64,000 bases of DNA from Streptomyces sp. NBC_01235. Its GTDB lineage: Bacteria > Actinomycetota > Actinomycetes > Streptomycetales > Streptomycetaceae. The position numbers were made by a program, and so were the translations under genes. The stretch lies in assembly GCF_035989285.1 (NCBI RefSeq), contig NZ_CP108513.1:7130001-7194000 (forward strand). The letters run 5' to 3'. This document shows positions 7,492 through 15,375 of this stretch, in pieces. The notes beneath the pieces are model-generated. The model saw only the letters and a list, made by a program, of their open reading frames with translations. It had not been told where the DNA came from and ran no database searches. The first letter of the stretch is position 1, and each line of letters opens with the position of its first letter.

Positions 7492-7986
7492 ATGCCTCTC
7501 TCCCGCTGTCCCGTCGCCCCCACGTTCCCTGCCGACTTCACCGCCCCCGTCCCCGAGACCCTTGCCTACAGCCTCACGCTCCCCGCGGCCCTGGCGAGCC
7601 CCGCCCTCGCGAGGGCGACCACGCGCGAGGTGCTGAACGCCCACGGCCTGCACGACATGCTGGACCCGGCGCTACAAGCGGTGGGCGAACTGACGGCAGT
7701 GGCAGCCCAGTTCACGGAGTCCCCGAACTTCTACCTCTCCCTCCGCTACCGAGCCGACACCCTCCGAGTGATCGCCTACGACAGCCACCCCCGCCACACC
7801 CACCCCCACCTCGCCACAGCCTGCGACACCCGCCGCCGAGCAGCCCTCCGCGTCCTGGCCTGCGTCTGCCGCGCCTGCGACGGCAGCTGGGGCTTCGGCG
7901 AGGCCCATGAACCCTGCGGCGGGACGCGCATGTGGGCGCGGCTGCCGAGGGTGGGCGCGGGGGTGTACGGGGCAACAGCGTCGTAG
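7492..7986 (+). CDS. ATP-binding (HATPase-like) protein of the WhiJ-like cluster
   Basis: 164 residues. ATG 7492 has AAGGAG directly upstream. The protein shows a degenerate GHKL pattern: VGELTAVAAQFTESPNFYLSLRY (N-box region), LRVIAYDSH (D-box region) and a C-terminal TRMWARLP strand; the glycine-rich lid is replaced by a Cys-containing stretch (LACVCRACDGSWGFGEAHEPCGG). ATPases of this type accompany HTH/DUF397 pairs and are thought to act as anti-sigma-like partners. It is divergent from the HTH gene with a shared 238-bp regulatory region. Loss of conserved ATP-lid residues makes ATP binding uncertain. Confidence 0.7.
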   Translation: MPLSRCPVAPTFPADFTAPVPETLAYSLTLPAALASPALARATTREVLNAHGLHDMLDPALQAVGELTAVAAQFTESPNFYLSLRYRADTLRVIAYDSHPRHTHPHLATACDTRRRAALRVLACVCRACDGSWGFGEAHEPCGGTRMWARLPRVGAGVYGATAS

Positions 7987-8125
7987 GTCCTCGCGCTGTT
8001 GCGGCCCCTGGAGACAGGCGTCAGCCTCTAGCCGCAATGTCACTCACGTGTCGGCGCCCCGCAGCCACCGAGCGATGTCGATGTCCTGCCCGGTCGATGA
8101 ATCCGGTCCTGATGATTCTGAGATG

Positions 8126-8233
8126 TCACTGTGTGCGGAGGGACGCGTCGAAGACGTCCTGCGGCGGGGCGATTCCCTTTCGCGCCCGCCGCACCACGTC
8201 GACCAGGTCGGCCGCGTCCCCCTCCGCACTCAT
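8126..8233 (-). CDS. Possible 35-residue ORF, perhaps part of a frameshifted small gene
   Basis: ATG 8233 is preceded by TTGGAG and the codons are strongly GC3-biased as in real genes here: MSAEGDAADLVDVVRRARKG, then IAPPQDVFDASLRTQ. The next frame continues with ISESSGPDSSTGQDIDIARW, LRGADT (stop near 8044), which also looks protein-like. The two pieces may be one small gene split by a frameshift. No family is recognised. The stretch 7987-8309 holds nothing else I can support. Confidence 0.3.
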   Translation of the reverse strand: MSAEGDAADLVDVVRRARKGIAPPQDVFDASLRTQ

Positions 8234-8309
8234 GTTCTCCAAGATCACATGAGCCGGTTTACCGAAGGCAACGCGGCATCACGCCATAGCCCGCACTGCC
8301 CGCACAGCG

Positions 8310-10001
8310 CTACGCCAACCCGTGCACATGCGGACCCACCGCGCCCGACCACGCGTTCCCCGCCGCAGCGTCCCAGTTCGTCGACCAGGTCATCGCGCCG
8401 CGGAGGTCGGGGTATGTCCTCGACGGCTTGAAGGAGCCGCAGTTCGTGCCTCGCGTCAGGCAGTCGAGGGCGTTGTTAACCACTGTCGGAGACACGTACC
8501 CGCTGCCTGCCCCCCTCGTCGAGGCCGGCAACCCCAATCCCACCTGGGACGGGGACAGTCCGCCCTCCAGCTGAATGCAGGCGAGGGCCGTCAGGAAGTC
8601 CACGGACCCCTGGCTGTACACCTTGCCGTCGCAGCCCAGCATCGAACCGCTGTTGTAGTACTGCATGTTGACGACCGTCAGGATGTCCTTCACGTTCAGC
8701 GCGGTCTGGAAGTACGTGTTGGAGGTCGACTGCATGTCGATCGTCTGGGGCGCCATCGTCAGGATCAGCCCCGGCCCGGCCTTCCCCGACAAGGTCCGCA
8801 GCGCCTGGCTCATGTACGTCGCGTTCAGACCGTTCTCCAGGTCGATGTCCACGCCGTCGAAGCCGTACGTCTGCATCAGCGTGTACACCGAGTTCGCGAA
8901 GTTCGTCGCGGACGTCGCGTCGCTCACCGACACCGTGCCGTTCTGGCCGCCCACCGACACGACGACCTTCTTGCCGGCCGCCTGCTTCGCCTTGATGTCC
9001 GCCTTGAACTGGTCCACCGTGTAGCCGCCCAGGCCGGCCGAGTCCAGGGTGAAGGTCACGGCGCCCGGCGTCGTCGTCGCGTCCGCGAAGGCCACGGCGA
9101 TGATGTCGTACTGGGGGGAGACGTCCGAGATGCGTTGGACCGTCGCGCCGTTGTTGAAGTTCTGCCAGTACCCGGTCACCGCGTGCTTGGGCAGGGAACC
9201 GCCCCCGCCCCCGCTGCCGGAAGTCGTCGTCCCCGTCACGGCCGTCGACTTCACCGACTCACCCGCCGCGTTCGTCGCCGTGACCTGGAAGCTGAACGAC
9301 GTCGAGGCCGCCAGGCCCGTCACGGTCGCCGACGTTCCCGTCACCGCCGTCACCTTCGTGCCGCCACGGTAGACGGAGTAACCCGTCGCGCCCGACACCG
9401 CGTTCCAGGACAAGGACACCGAGGACGACGTCGTGGCCGACACCGTCAGGCCGCTCGGCGCGCTCGGTGTCGTCGGGGTCGGGTCGCCGCCTCCGCCGCC
9501 GTCCGGGCCGTACACCGAGACGTCGTCCGCGTAGTACGCCGCCTGGCCGTACCAGCCGTGCGTGTACACCGTCACGGAGGTCGTGGACGCGCCCGTGGTG
9601 AAGGTCGTCGACAGTTGTTTCCAGGACGACGAGTCCGGAGTCCATGTCGAGGCGTCCGTCGTGCCCGTGCCGGTCACGCCCAGGTAGGTGTAGCCGCCCT
9701 GGACCCAGGCGCTCAGCGTGTAGGTGGAGTTGGGCTTCACCGTCACCGTCTGGGTGCACTGGGCGTTGTCCTGGCCGGCCGGGGTCGCCTTCAGCGCCGC
9801 CGCGCCGCCGTGCACGGGGGAGGAGACGGTCGTGCCGCTCGCGGCGGAGCACGTCCAGTTGGTCAGGCCCGACTCGAAGCCGGCGTTCTTCGCGTTGTTC
9901 AGGTCCGCGGCGGACGCCTGAGCCGCGCCCGTCAGGGAGAGGGCGAGGGTGGCGGTCACCGCTCCCGCCCAGAGCCGTTTCGCTCTTTTGATTGGATACA
10001 T
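8310..10001 (-). CDS. Secreted GH18 chitinase with carbohydrate-binding and fibronectin III domains
   Basis: 563 residues. The signal peptide (KRAKRLWAGAVTATLALSL, cleavage near AQASA-A at 31-32) sends it outside the cell. Residues 33-165 form a jelly-roll carbohydrate-binding module, 170-180 a Gly/Pro linker, 180-262 a fibronectin type III domain, and 272-563 a GH18 barrel. The catalytic DxxDxDxE motif is DGVDIDLE at 382-389, with Glu389 the expected acid. This order matches the Streptomyces chitinase 63/ChiC type that degrades chitin to chitobiose. The promoter carries a DasR-type box, so N-acetylglucosamine-controlled expression is likely. It is monocistronic. Confidence 0.93.
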   Translation of the reverse strand: MYPIKRAKRLWAGAVTATLALSLTGAAQASAADLNNAKNAGFESGLTNWTCSAASGTTVSSPVHGGAAALKATPAGQDNAQCTQTVTVKPNSTYTLSAWVQGGYTYLGVTGTGTTDASTWTPDSSSWKQLSTTFTTGASTTSVTVYTHGWYGQAAYYADDVSVYGPDGGGGGDPTPTTPSAPSGLTVSATTSSSVSLSWNAVSGATGYSVYRGGTKVTAVTGTSATVTGLAASTSFSFQVTATNAAGESVKSTAVTGTTTSGSGGGGGSLPKHAVTGYWQNFNNGATVQRISDVSPQYDIIAVAFADATTTPGAVTFTLDSAGLGGYTVDQFKADIKAKQAAGKKVVVSVGGQNGTVSVSDATSATNFANSVYTLMQTYGFDGVDIDLENGLNATYMSQALRTLSGKAGPGLILTMAPQTIDMQSTSNTYFQTALNVKDILTVVNMQYYNSGSMLGCDGKVYSQGSVDFLTALACIQLEGGLSPSQVGLGLPASTRGAGSGYVSPTVVNNALDCLTRGTNCGSFKPSRTYPDLRGAMTWSTNWDAAAGNAWSGAVGPHVHGLA

Positions 10002-10007
10002 GACAAC

Positions 10008-10036
10008 ACGTTGGTCCAGACCAATTCCGTTGTCAA
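10008..10036 (-). promoter_or_regulatory. Chitinase promoter with DasR-type operator
   Basis: On the minus strand a perfect TTGACA -35 box (10036-10031) is followed at the right distance by a weak -10-like CAACGT (10013-10008), which would start transcription at the ATG itself. Between them lies the palindrome TTGGTCCAGACCAA (10011-10024), close to the DasR consensus (TGGTCTAGACCA core) known from Streptomyces chitinase genes. Confidence 0.65.
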
Positions 10037-10262
10037 GGAGTCCGGTTGTGGAGGGCCCGTAGAGGCCGGTGGAAGGTCATGGGTGCGTAACCTGCCCCGG
10101 TTTGCTGCGACTTGCGCGCGGAAGAGTTTCCCGGCCGTCACGGAAAGCTGTTCTCCGGCCACAGGGGCGTGGATACAGTGCTGAGGTAGTCACGCAATGA
10201 AGTCACCTCGGTGCGCCGGAGTAACGCCGGTGGGCCGGACCGCGGGAATCGGGGAGCTGCGC

Positions 10263-11132
10263 GTGCCAACTGCCATTGCCGTGACCGGAGCGGACCTGGC
10301 GCTGCCGCCCCAGGACGAACGCACGATGCCCGCAGCCGTCCTCGCCGACCTCGACCGGCAGCCGCTGGAGCGGGCCCTCGCCGCCGTCCAGACCCTTCTC
10401 GAACAGTACGGGCATGTGATCGTCGTGTACTCGCGGGCCGTGCCCGCCGCCGTGGAGCAGCGGCTGCACACCATCCGCTCCCTCCTGGAGAGCGACCGCA
10501 TCGCGCTGTTCCGTCCCGAACTCCCCCCGCTGGCGGTCGCCGTGCTCGCCCGCCAGTTGCGTCAGCTCGCCTCCTGCGACCTCGGCCCCGGCGTCCTCGC
10601 CGCCGCGGGCCGGCTGCTCACCCACTATCTCCACGCGGGCGCGCTCCTCGGGTCCGTGGCCCGCCTGGACCGCGTTCCGGTCGTCGGCCTGAAGTCGCAT
10701 GCCAGGTCGTGGGTTCCGGGTAGTCAGTTCGGTGTGCTGGCGCATCCGCAGGCGGAGATGGTGAAGGCGGGTCCCGAAGTGGCGCTCCCCGGGCCCGAGT
10801 TCGGCACCTGGATGCTCGTGGCCCGCGGGCAGTTGCAGTCCGACTGGGTCACCGACACCCTCGCCCCGGCCTGGAAGGTGCAGGGGCTGCGGGAGACGGT
10901 GCTGCCCGCCGAGTCCGCCGAGTGGTGGGGCACCGGCAGGGCGATCGAGTTCTGCGGCTACCTGCCCGACCTCTCGGTCCTCTACCAACTGGTCACCTCG
11001 GTCCGGCAGAGCGTCTGCCACTGGTGCGGTATCGACGTCATCGGTGACCGCTGCGTCTTCTGCTCCGCCACCCCGCCGCCCGCCTCCGAACTCACCGCCC
11101 GACCCGCCCGCGCGCTCACCGCGGGCGGCTGA
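10263..11132 (+). CDS. Uncharacterised first gene of the Tad/Flp pilus locus
   Basis: 289 residues from GTG 10263, which has GGGGAGC upstream; ATG 10197 is a longer in-frame alternative. The protein is soluble, mostly helical (PLERALAAVQTLLEQYGHVIVVYSRAVPAAVEQRL...), and ends with a CHWCG...CVFC pair of Cys motifs, a probable C-terminal zinc site. It sits 74 nt upstream of the CpaB-like gene in the same direction. A role in pilus assembly or its regulation is inferred from position only. Confidence 0.6.
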   Translation: MPTAIAVTGADLALPPQDERTMPAAVLADLDRQPLERALAAVQTLLEQYGHVIVVYSRAVPAAVEQRLHTIRSLLESDRIALFRPELPPLAVAVLARQLRQLASCDLGPGVLAAAGRLLTHYLHAGALLGSVARLDRVPVVGLKSHARSWVPGSQFGVLAHPQAEMVKAGPEVALPGPEFGTWMLVARGQLQSDWVTDTLAPAWKVQGLRETVLPAESAEWWGTGRAIEFCGYLPDLSVLYQLVTSVRQSVCHWCGIDVIGDRCVFCSATPPPASELTARPARALTAGG

Positions 11133-11206
11133 CACAGCGTGACCCGCTTGACCTGTAGGCCTGTTCCCGTCCGCTCGACCCGACCCCCAACGAGGTTGTA
11201 CGGCTC

Positions 11207-11914
11207 ATGAACTCCCGTCAGCGCCGCGGCGTGATTCTCCTGCTTCTGTCGGTGCTGTGCGCCCTCGCGGCCTTCGCCGGCGTCCTCTCCGTCATCGACG
11301 ACGTGAACTCCAAGGTCGGCCCGGAGGTCACCGCGTACGAGCTGCGCTCCGACGTGGCGCCCTACACCGCCCTGAGCGCGGACCAGTTCAAGAAGACAGA
11401 GATGCCGAAGCGCTGGCTGTCGGAGAACGCCGTGACCGATCTCGCCGCCATCCGCGGCAAGATCGCCGTGACGACGTTGAAGAAGGGCTCGCTGCTGCAG
11501 AGCGACATGATCGTCGACCAGCCCGCCCTCCAGGCGGGGCAGCAGGAGGTCGCCATCATGATCGACGCGGCCACCGGTGTCGCCGGCAAGATCACTCCGG
11601 GGTCGTCGGTCAACGTGTACGCGACCTTCGAGGGCGCCCGCGCGACCGACCCGGACCAGTCGAAGATCATCGTCACCAACGCCCGGGTCCTCGACGTCGG
11701 CCAGATCAAGGCCCTCGATCCGGACGAGAGCAACCGGAACCGGACGGCCACCGACCAGGTCCCGATCACCTTCGCGCTGTCCACCCTCGACGCCCAGCGC
11801 CTCACCTACGCCGAGTCGTTCGCCAAGCGCGTCCGCCTCGCCCTCGTCGCACCCGGCGGCGACACCACGGTTCCCGAACAGGACCGTACGTACGAACTCA
11901 GCACGGACAAGTGA
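11207..11914 (+). CDS. cpaB: RcpC/CpaB-type Flp pilus assembly protein (SAF domain)
   Basis: 235 residues. An N-terminal membrane anchor (GVILLLLSVLCALAAFAGVLSVI, 7-29) is followed by a SAF-like domain (VAPYTALSADQFKKTEMPKRWL...GKIAVTTLKKGSLLQSDMI) and the RcpC/CpaB C-terminal part (VAIMIDAATGVAGKITPGSSVNVYATF). In Gram-negative Tad systems this protein supports the secretin; monoderm actinobacteria have no secretin, so it probably acts as an envelope scaffold. It is followed 13 nt later by the TadZ/CpaE gene. Confidence 0.85.
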   Translation: MNSRQRRGVILLLLSVLCALAAFAGVLSVIDDVNSKVGPEVTAYELRSDVAPYTALSADQFKKTEMPKRWLSENAVTDLAAIRGKIAVTTLKKGSLLQSDMIVDQPALQAGQQEVAIMIDAATGVAGKITPGSSVNVYATFEGARATDPDQSKIIVTNARVLDVGQIKALDPDESNRNRTATDQVPITFALSTLDAQRLTYAESFAKRVRLALVAPGGDTTVPEQDRTYELSTDK

Positions 11915-11927
11915 GAGGCCGCCGCCC

Positions 11928-13184
11928 ATGCCCACGAGGATCCTCCCGGCCGTCGGCGACGCGGACGCGGTCCGTTCCCTCACCACCCTGCTCAGCCAGC
12001 TCCCGGACGCCGAACCGGTATCCCCGGTCTCCGACTCCACCCAGCTCGTCGACACTCTCGCCCGCCTGGCCGCCGAGTCGGTCGACGAACTGCCCGAGGT
12101 CGTCGTCGTCCACGAACGCATCGGCCCGGTACCGGCGTTGGAACTCGTCCGCGAGGTCGCGCTGCGTTTCCCCGCGGTCGGCGTCATCCTTGTCACCACC
12201 GACGCCGGCCCCGGTCTCTTCGCCGCCGCCATGGACTCCGGCGCCCGCGGCCTGGTCACCCTGCCGCTGAGCTACGAGGATCTCGCGAGCCGCGTCCAGG
12301 CCGTCGCCCAGTGGTCGGTGGGCGTACGACGCCATCTCGGCCACGGCGGCGACGTGTTCACCGGCGTCGGCGGCACCGTCGTCACCGTAAGCGGCGCGAA
12401 GGGCGGTGTGGGCGCGACGCTCACGGCCGTCCAACTCGCCCTCGCCGCCCAGGCGTCCGGCCGCCCGACCGCGCTCGTCGACCTCGACCTCCAGGCCGGT
12501 GACATCGCCTCCTACCTGGACGTCCAGTTCCGCCGCTCGGTCGTCGACCTCGCCGCCATCACCGACATCTCGCCCCGCATCCTCGCCGAGGCCGTCTTCC
12601 GCCACGACAGCGGCGTGGCCCTGCTGCTCGCCCCCGGCGAGGGCGAACGCGGCGAGGAGGTCACCGACCGCGCCGCCCGCCAGATCATGGGCGCCCTGCG
12701 CTCCCGCTACGAGGTCGTCGTCGTCGACTGCGGCGCCCAGCTCAGCGGGGCGGGCGCGGCAGCCGTCGAACTCGCCGACCGCGCCCTGCTCGTCACCACC
12801 CCCGACGTCGTCGCCGTCCGGGGCGCCAAACGCACCGTCCGCATGTGGGACCGGCTCCAGATCCGCAAGGCCGAGGAGACGACCGTCGTCGTCAACCGGC
12901 ACACCCGCGGTACGGAGATCCAGCCCCCGCTCATCCAGAAGATCACCGGCACGGCCCTCGCCGCGACCACGGTCCCGGCGAACTTCAAGGAGCTCCAGGC
13001 CGCGGTGGACGCCGGCCGCGTCGACGCCCTCGACGGCAAGGGCACCGTCCGCCAGGCCCTGTGGGCGCTCGCCGGTGAACTGGGGCTGGTCAAGGCGCCC
13101 GAGGGCGCGCTGGTGCGCAGGGGCGGGGGACGGGCCCGGGGCGGGGACCGGGGCGCGGTCGGGTTCCGGCGGCGGAGGGAGTGA
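11928..13184 (+). CDS. cpaE: TadZ/CpaE-like ATPase, pilus localisation
   Basis: 418 residues. Residues 1-125 look like a receiver-type domain (ILPAVGDADAVRSL...VVVVHERIG...GLVTLPLSYEDL) as in other TadZ proteins. Residues 148-390 are a MinD/ParA-like ATPase with deviant Walker A SGAKGGVGAT (155-164) and a switch with VDLDLQAGD. The usual second Lys/Thr of KGGVGKT reads AT, a variation common in TadZ. In the family it marks the pilus site at the pole. The C-terminus is Arg/Gly rich. The stop overlaps the GTG of the next gene, so translation is coupled. Confidence 0.88.
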   Translation: MPTRILPAVGDADAVRSLTTLLSQLPDAEPVSPVSDSTQLVDTLARLAAESVDELPEVVVVHERIGPVPALELVREVALRFPAVGVILVTTDAGPGLFAAAMDSGARGLVTLPLSYEDLASRVQAVAQWSVGVRRHLGHGGDVFTGVGGTVVTVSGAKGGVGATLTAVQLALAAQASGRPTALVDLDLQAGDIASYLDVQFRRSVVDLAAITDISPRILAEAVFRHDSGVALLLAPGEGERGEEVTDRAARQIMGALRSRYEVVVVDCGAQLSGAGAAAVELADRALLVTTPDVVAVRGAKRTVRMWDRLQIRKAEETTVVVNRHTRGTEIQPPLIQKITGTALAATTVPANFKELQAAVDAGRVDALDGKGTVRQALWALAGELGLVKAPEGALVRRGGGRARGGDRGAVGFRRRRE

Positions 13185-13573
13185 GGTACGTGAAAGGGCG
13201 TCTCACGAAGGACCGGGGCCAGGTCACCATCGAGTTCCTCGGCATGACACCGCTGATCATCGTGACCCTGGTGGTGGTGTGGCAGTTCGTCCTGGTGGGG
13301 TACACGTTCACGCTCGCGGGGAATGCTGCCGACGAGGCGGTGCGGGCGGGCACGGCGGCGCCTCCGGGGGAGCGGCAGGGGGTCTGTCAGCAGAAGGGCC
13401 TCGACAAGCTGGGCGACGCGTGGAAGGGGAACGCCGAGGTGGACTGCGGCGGTACCGGCTATGTGACGGCCGACGTCACCCTCCACGTTCCCGTCCTCTT
13501 CCCCGGACTGATCGACTTCCCGTTCCCGGTGCACGGTCACGCGGGCGCCGTAGAGGAAGAGGACGGCGACTGA
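13181..13573 (+). CDS. TadE-family pilus protein (first copy)
   Basis: 130 residues, GTG 13181 overlapping the upstream TGA. DRGQVTIEFLGMTPLIIVTL carries the prepilin-like signal: cleavage is expected after Gly13, with Glu18 at +5, followed by a transmembrane stretch to about 42. The mature part has two Cys and a short beta-rich domain. TadE proteins are minor pilins or pseudopilins processed by the Tad prepilin peptidase, which is not in this window. Confidence 0.85.
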   Translation: MRYVKGRLTKDRGQVTIEFLGMTPLIIVTLVVVWQFVLVGYTFTLAGNAADEAVRAGTAAPPGERQGVCQQKGLDKLGDAWKGNAEVDCGGTGYVTADVTLHVPVLFPGLIDFPFPVHGHAGAVEEEDGD

Positions 13574-13574
13574 G

Positions 13575-14021
13575 ATGGCGTACGGACGCCGCGCACGAGC
13601 ACGGACAGGGTTACGAGCACGGACAGGGTTACGGGCAGGGGCAGGTTTACGGGCAGGGGTACGGGCACGGGCAGGGGCACGGGGACGAGCGCGCGACCGG
13701 GGCCAAGTGGCCCTGGAGTACCTCGGGTTCCTGCCGCTCCTCCTTCTGGTCGCGCTGGGTGCCGTACAGCTCGGACTGATCGCCTACGCCGCGCAGCAGG
13801 CGGGCACGGCGGCCCGGACCGGGGCCCGCAGCGCGTCCCTCGACGGGGACTACAACGCCGACTGCCAGCAGGCCGTGAGCAGTTGGCTGAAGGCGAGCTG
13901 CGAGCCCGCTTTCGCCGACGACGAGGTCCGGGTCACCTCCACCGTCACCATCCCGTCCGTCATCCCCGGCCTCGGGGACTTCGAGGCCCACAAGACGGCC
14001 ACGATGCCGGTCGACCACTGA
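13575..14021 (+). CDS. TadE-family pilus protein with Arg-rich repeat N-terminus (second copy)
   Basis: 148 residues, beginning 1 nt after the first tadE. Residues 4-42 are almost only Arg, Ala, Gly, Leu and Thr and come from a tandem DNA repeat. Then DRGQVALEYLGFLPLLLLVALG gives the TadE signal, with Gly43 as cleavage site, Glu48 at +5 and a membrane helix. The mature domain has two Cys. If the signal is cleaved, the basic tail would be removed from the mature protein. The unusually long leader could arise from recent repeat growth; a later start is not available because no Met/Val start lies between the repeat and the signal at suitable spacing. Confidence 0.8.
   Translation: MAYGRRARARTGLRARTGLRAGAGLRAGVRARAGARGRARDRGQVALEYLGFLPLLLLVALGAVQLGLIAYAAQQAGTAARTGARSASLDGDYNADCQQAVSSWLKASCEPAFADDEVRVTSTVTIPSVIPGLGDFEAHKTATMPVDH
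13595..13684. repeat. Tandem repeat coding the Arg-rich TadE leader
   Basis: ACGAGCACGGACAGGGTT occurs twice in tandem (13595-13612, 13613-13630), followed by an ACGGGCAGGGGCAGGTTT copy and then 12-bp ACGGGCAGGGGT-like units. All unit lengths are multiples of 3, so the frame is kept. Confidence 0.8.
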
Positions 14022-14037
14022 GGGAAGGGCATCCGAC

Positions 14038-15375
14038 ATGAGCCTGCGGGCACGCATCACCTCCCCCGAGGAGAATGGCGGCCGGAGCGAGGACGACCGG
14101 CTGGTCTCCTCCTACCGGGCCAAGCTGCTGGAGGAGATCGACCTCGCCGAGATGAGTTCGCTGGCGGCGGCCGAGCGCCGGGCCCGGCTCGAGCGGGTGC
14201 TGGGGCACATCATCAGCCGCGAGGGCCCGGTGCTGTCGACGGTGGAGCGCTCGCAGCTGATCCGCCGGGTCGTCGACGAGGCACTGGGCCTCGGCATCCT
14301 GGAGCCGCTGCTGGAGGACGCGTCGATCACCGAGATCATGGTGAACGGCCCCGACGCGATCTTCGTCGAACGCGGCGGCCGGGTGGAACAGCTCCCCCTC
14401 CGCTTCGCGTCGAACGACCAGCTGATGCAGACGATCGAACGCATCGTCTCGACGGTCAACCGCCGGGTCGACGAGACGAACCCGATGGTCGACGCCCGCC
14501 TCCCCTCGGGCGAACGCGTCAACGTGATCATTCCGCCACTGTCGCTCACCGGCCCCACCCTCACCATCCGCCGCTTCCCGCGCTCCTTCACCCTGCACGA
14601 GCTGATGGGCTTCGGCTCGCTGGACGAGCAGATGCTGTACCTGCTGGCGGGCCTGGTGCAGGCGAAGTTCAACGTGATCGTCTCCGGCGCGACGGGCACC
14701 GGCAAGACGACGCTCCTCAACGCCCTCTCCGGCCTGATCCCGGACGGCGAACGCATCATCACCATCGAGGACTCCGCGGAACTCCAGCTCCAGCAGTCGC
14801 ACGTGATCCGCCTGGAGTCCCGCCCCCCGAACGTGGAGGGCAACGGCCGCATCACCATCCGCGACCTGGTCCGCAACTCCCTGCGGATGCGCCCGGACCG
14901 GATCGTGGTCGGTGAGGTCCGCGGCGGCGAGTCGCTCGACATGCTCCAGGCGATGTCGACGGGCCACGACGGCTCCCTGGCCACGGTCCACGCCAACAGT
15001 GCCGAGGACGCCCTGATGCGCCTGCAGACCCTCGCCTCCATGTCGGACGTGGAGATCCCCTTCGTCGCCCTGCACGACCAGATCAACAGCGCCGTGGACG
15101 TCGTCGTCCAGCTCACCCGCTTCGCCGACGGCGCCCGCCGTGTCACCGAGATCGCCCTGCTCGACAGCCACGGCTCGGAGCCGTACCGGCTGGTGACGAT
15201 CGCCCGCTTCAACGCCCAGCCGATGACCGCCGACGGCCGGATCCACGGCGCCTTCGAGTACTTCCCCCTCCCACGCCGCACCGCCGACCGGCTCCACATG
15301 GCGAGCCAGCCGATACCGCAGGCGTTCGGGGTCGCGCGTGACGCACTCGAACTGACCACAAGGGAAGCCCGGTGA
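14038..15375 (+). CDS. cpaF: TadA/CpaF secretion ATPase
   Basis: 445 residues, ATG 14038 behind GGGAAGGG. It is a complete type II/IV secretion ATPase of the CpaF class: N-terminal domain with EIMVNGPDAIFVERGG, Walker A GATGTGKT at 217-224, an Asp box and Walker B (RIVVGEVRGGESLDMLQAMSTGHDGSLATVHAN). It forms the cytoplasmic hexamer that powers Flp pilus assembly together with TadB and TadC. The last codons overlap the next GTG (GTGA). Confidence 0.94.
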   Translation: MSLRARITSPEENGGRSEDDRLVSSYRAKLLEEIDLAEMSSLAAAERRARLERVLGHIISREGPVLSTVERSQLIRRVVDEALGLGILEPLLEDASITEIMVNGPDAIFVERGGRVEQLPLRFASNDQLMQTIERIVSTVNRRVDETNPMVDARLPSGERVNVIIPPLSLTGPTLTIRRFPRSFTLHELMGFGSLDEQMLYLLAGLVQAKFNVIVSGATGTGKTTLLNALSGLIPDGERIITIEDSAELQLQQSHVIRLESRPPNVEGNGRITIRDLVRNSLRMRPDRIVVGEVRGGESLDMLQAMSTGHDGSLATVHANSAEDALMRLQTLASMSDVEIPFVALHDQINSAVDVVVQLTRFADGARRVTEIALLDSHGSEPYRLVTIARFNAQPMTADGRIHGAFEYFPLPRRTADRLHMASQPIPQAFGVARDALELTTREAR

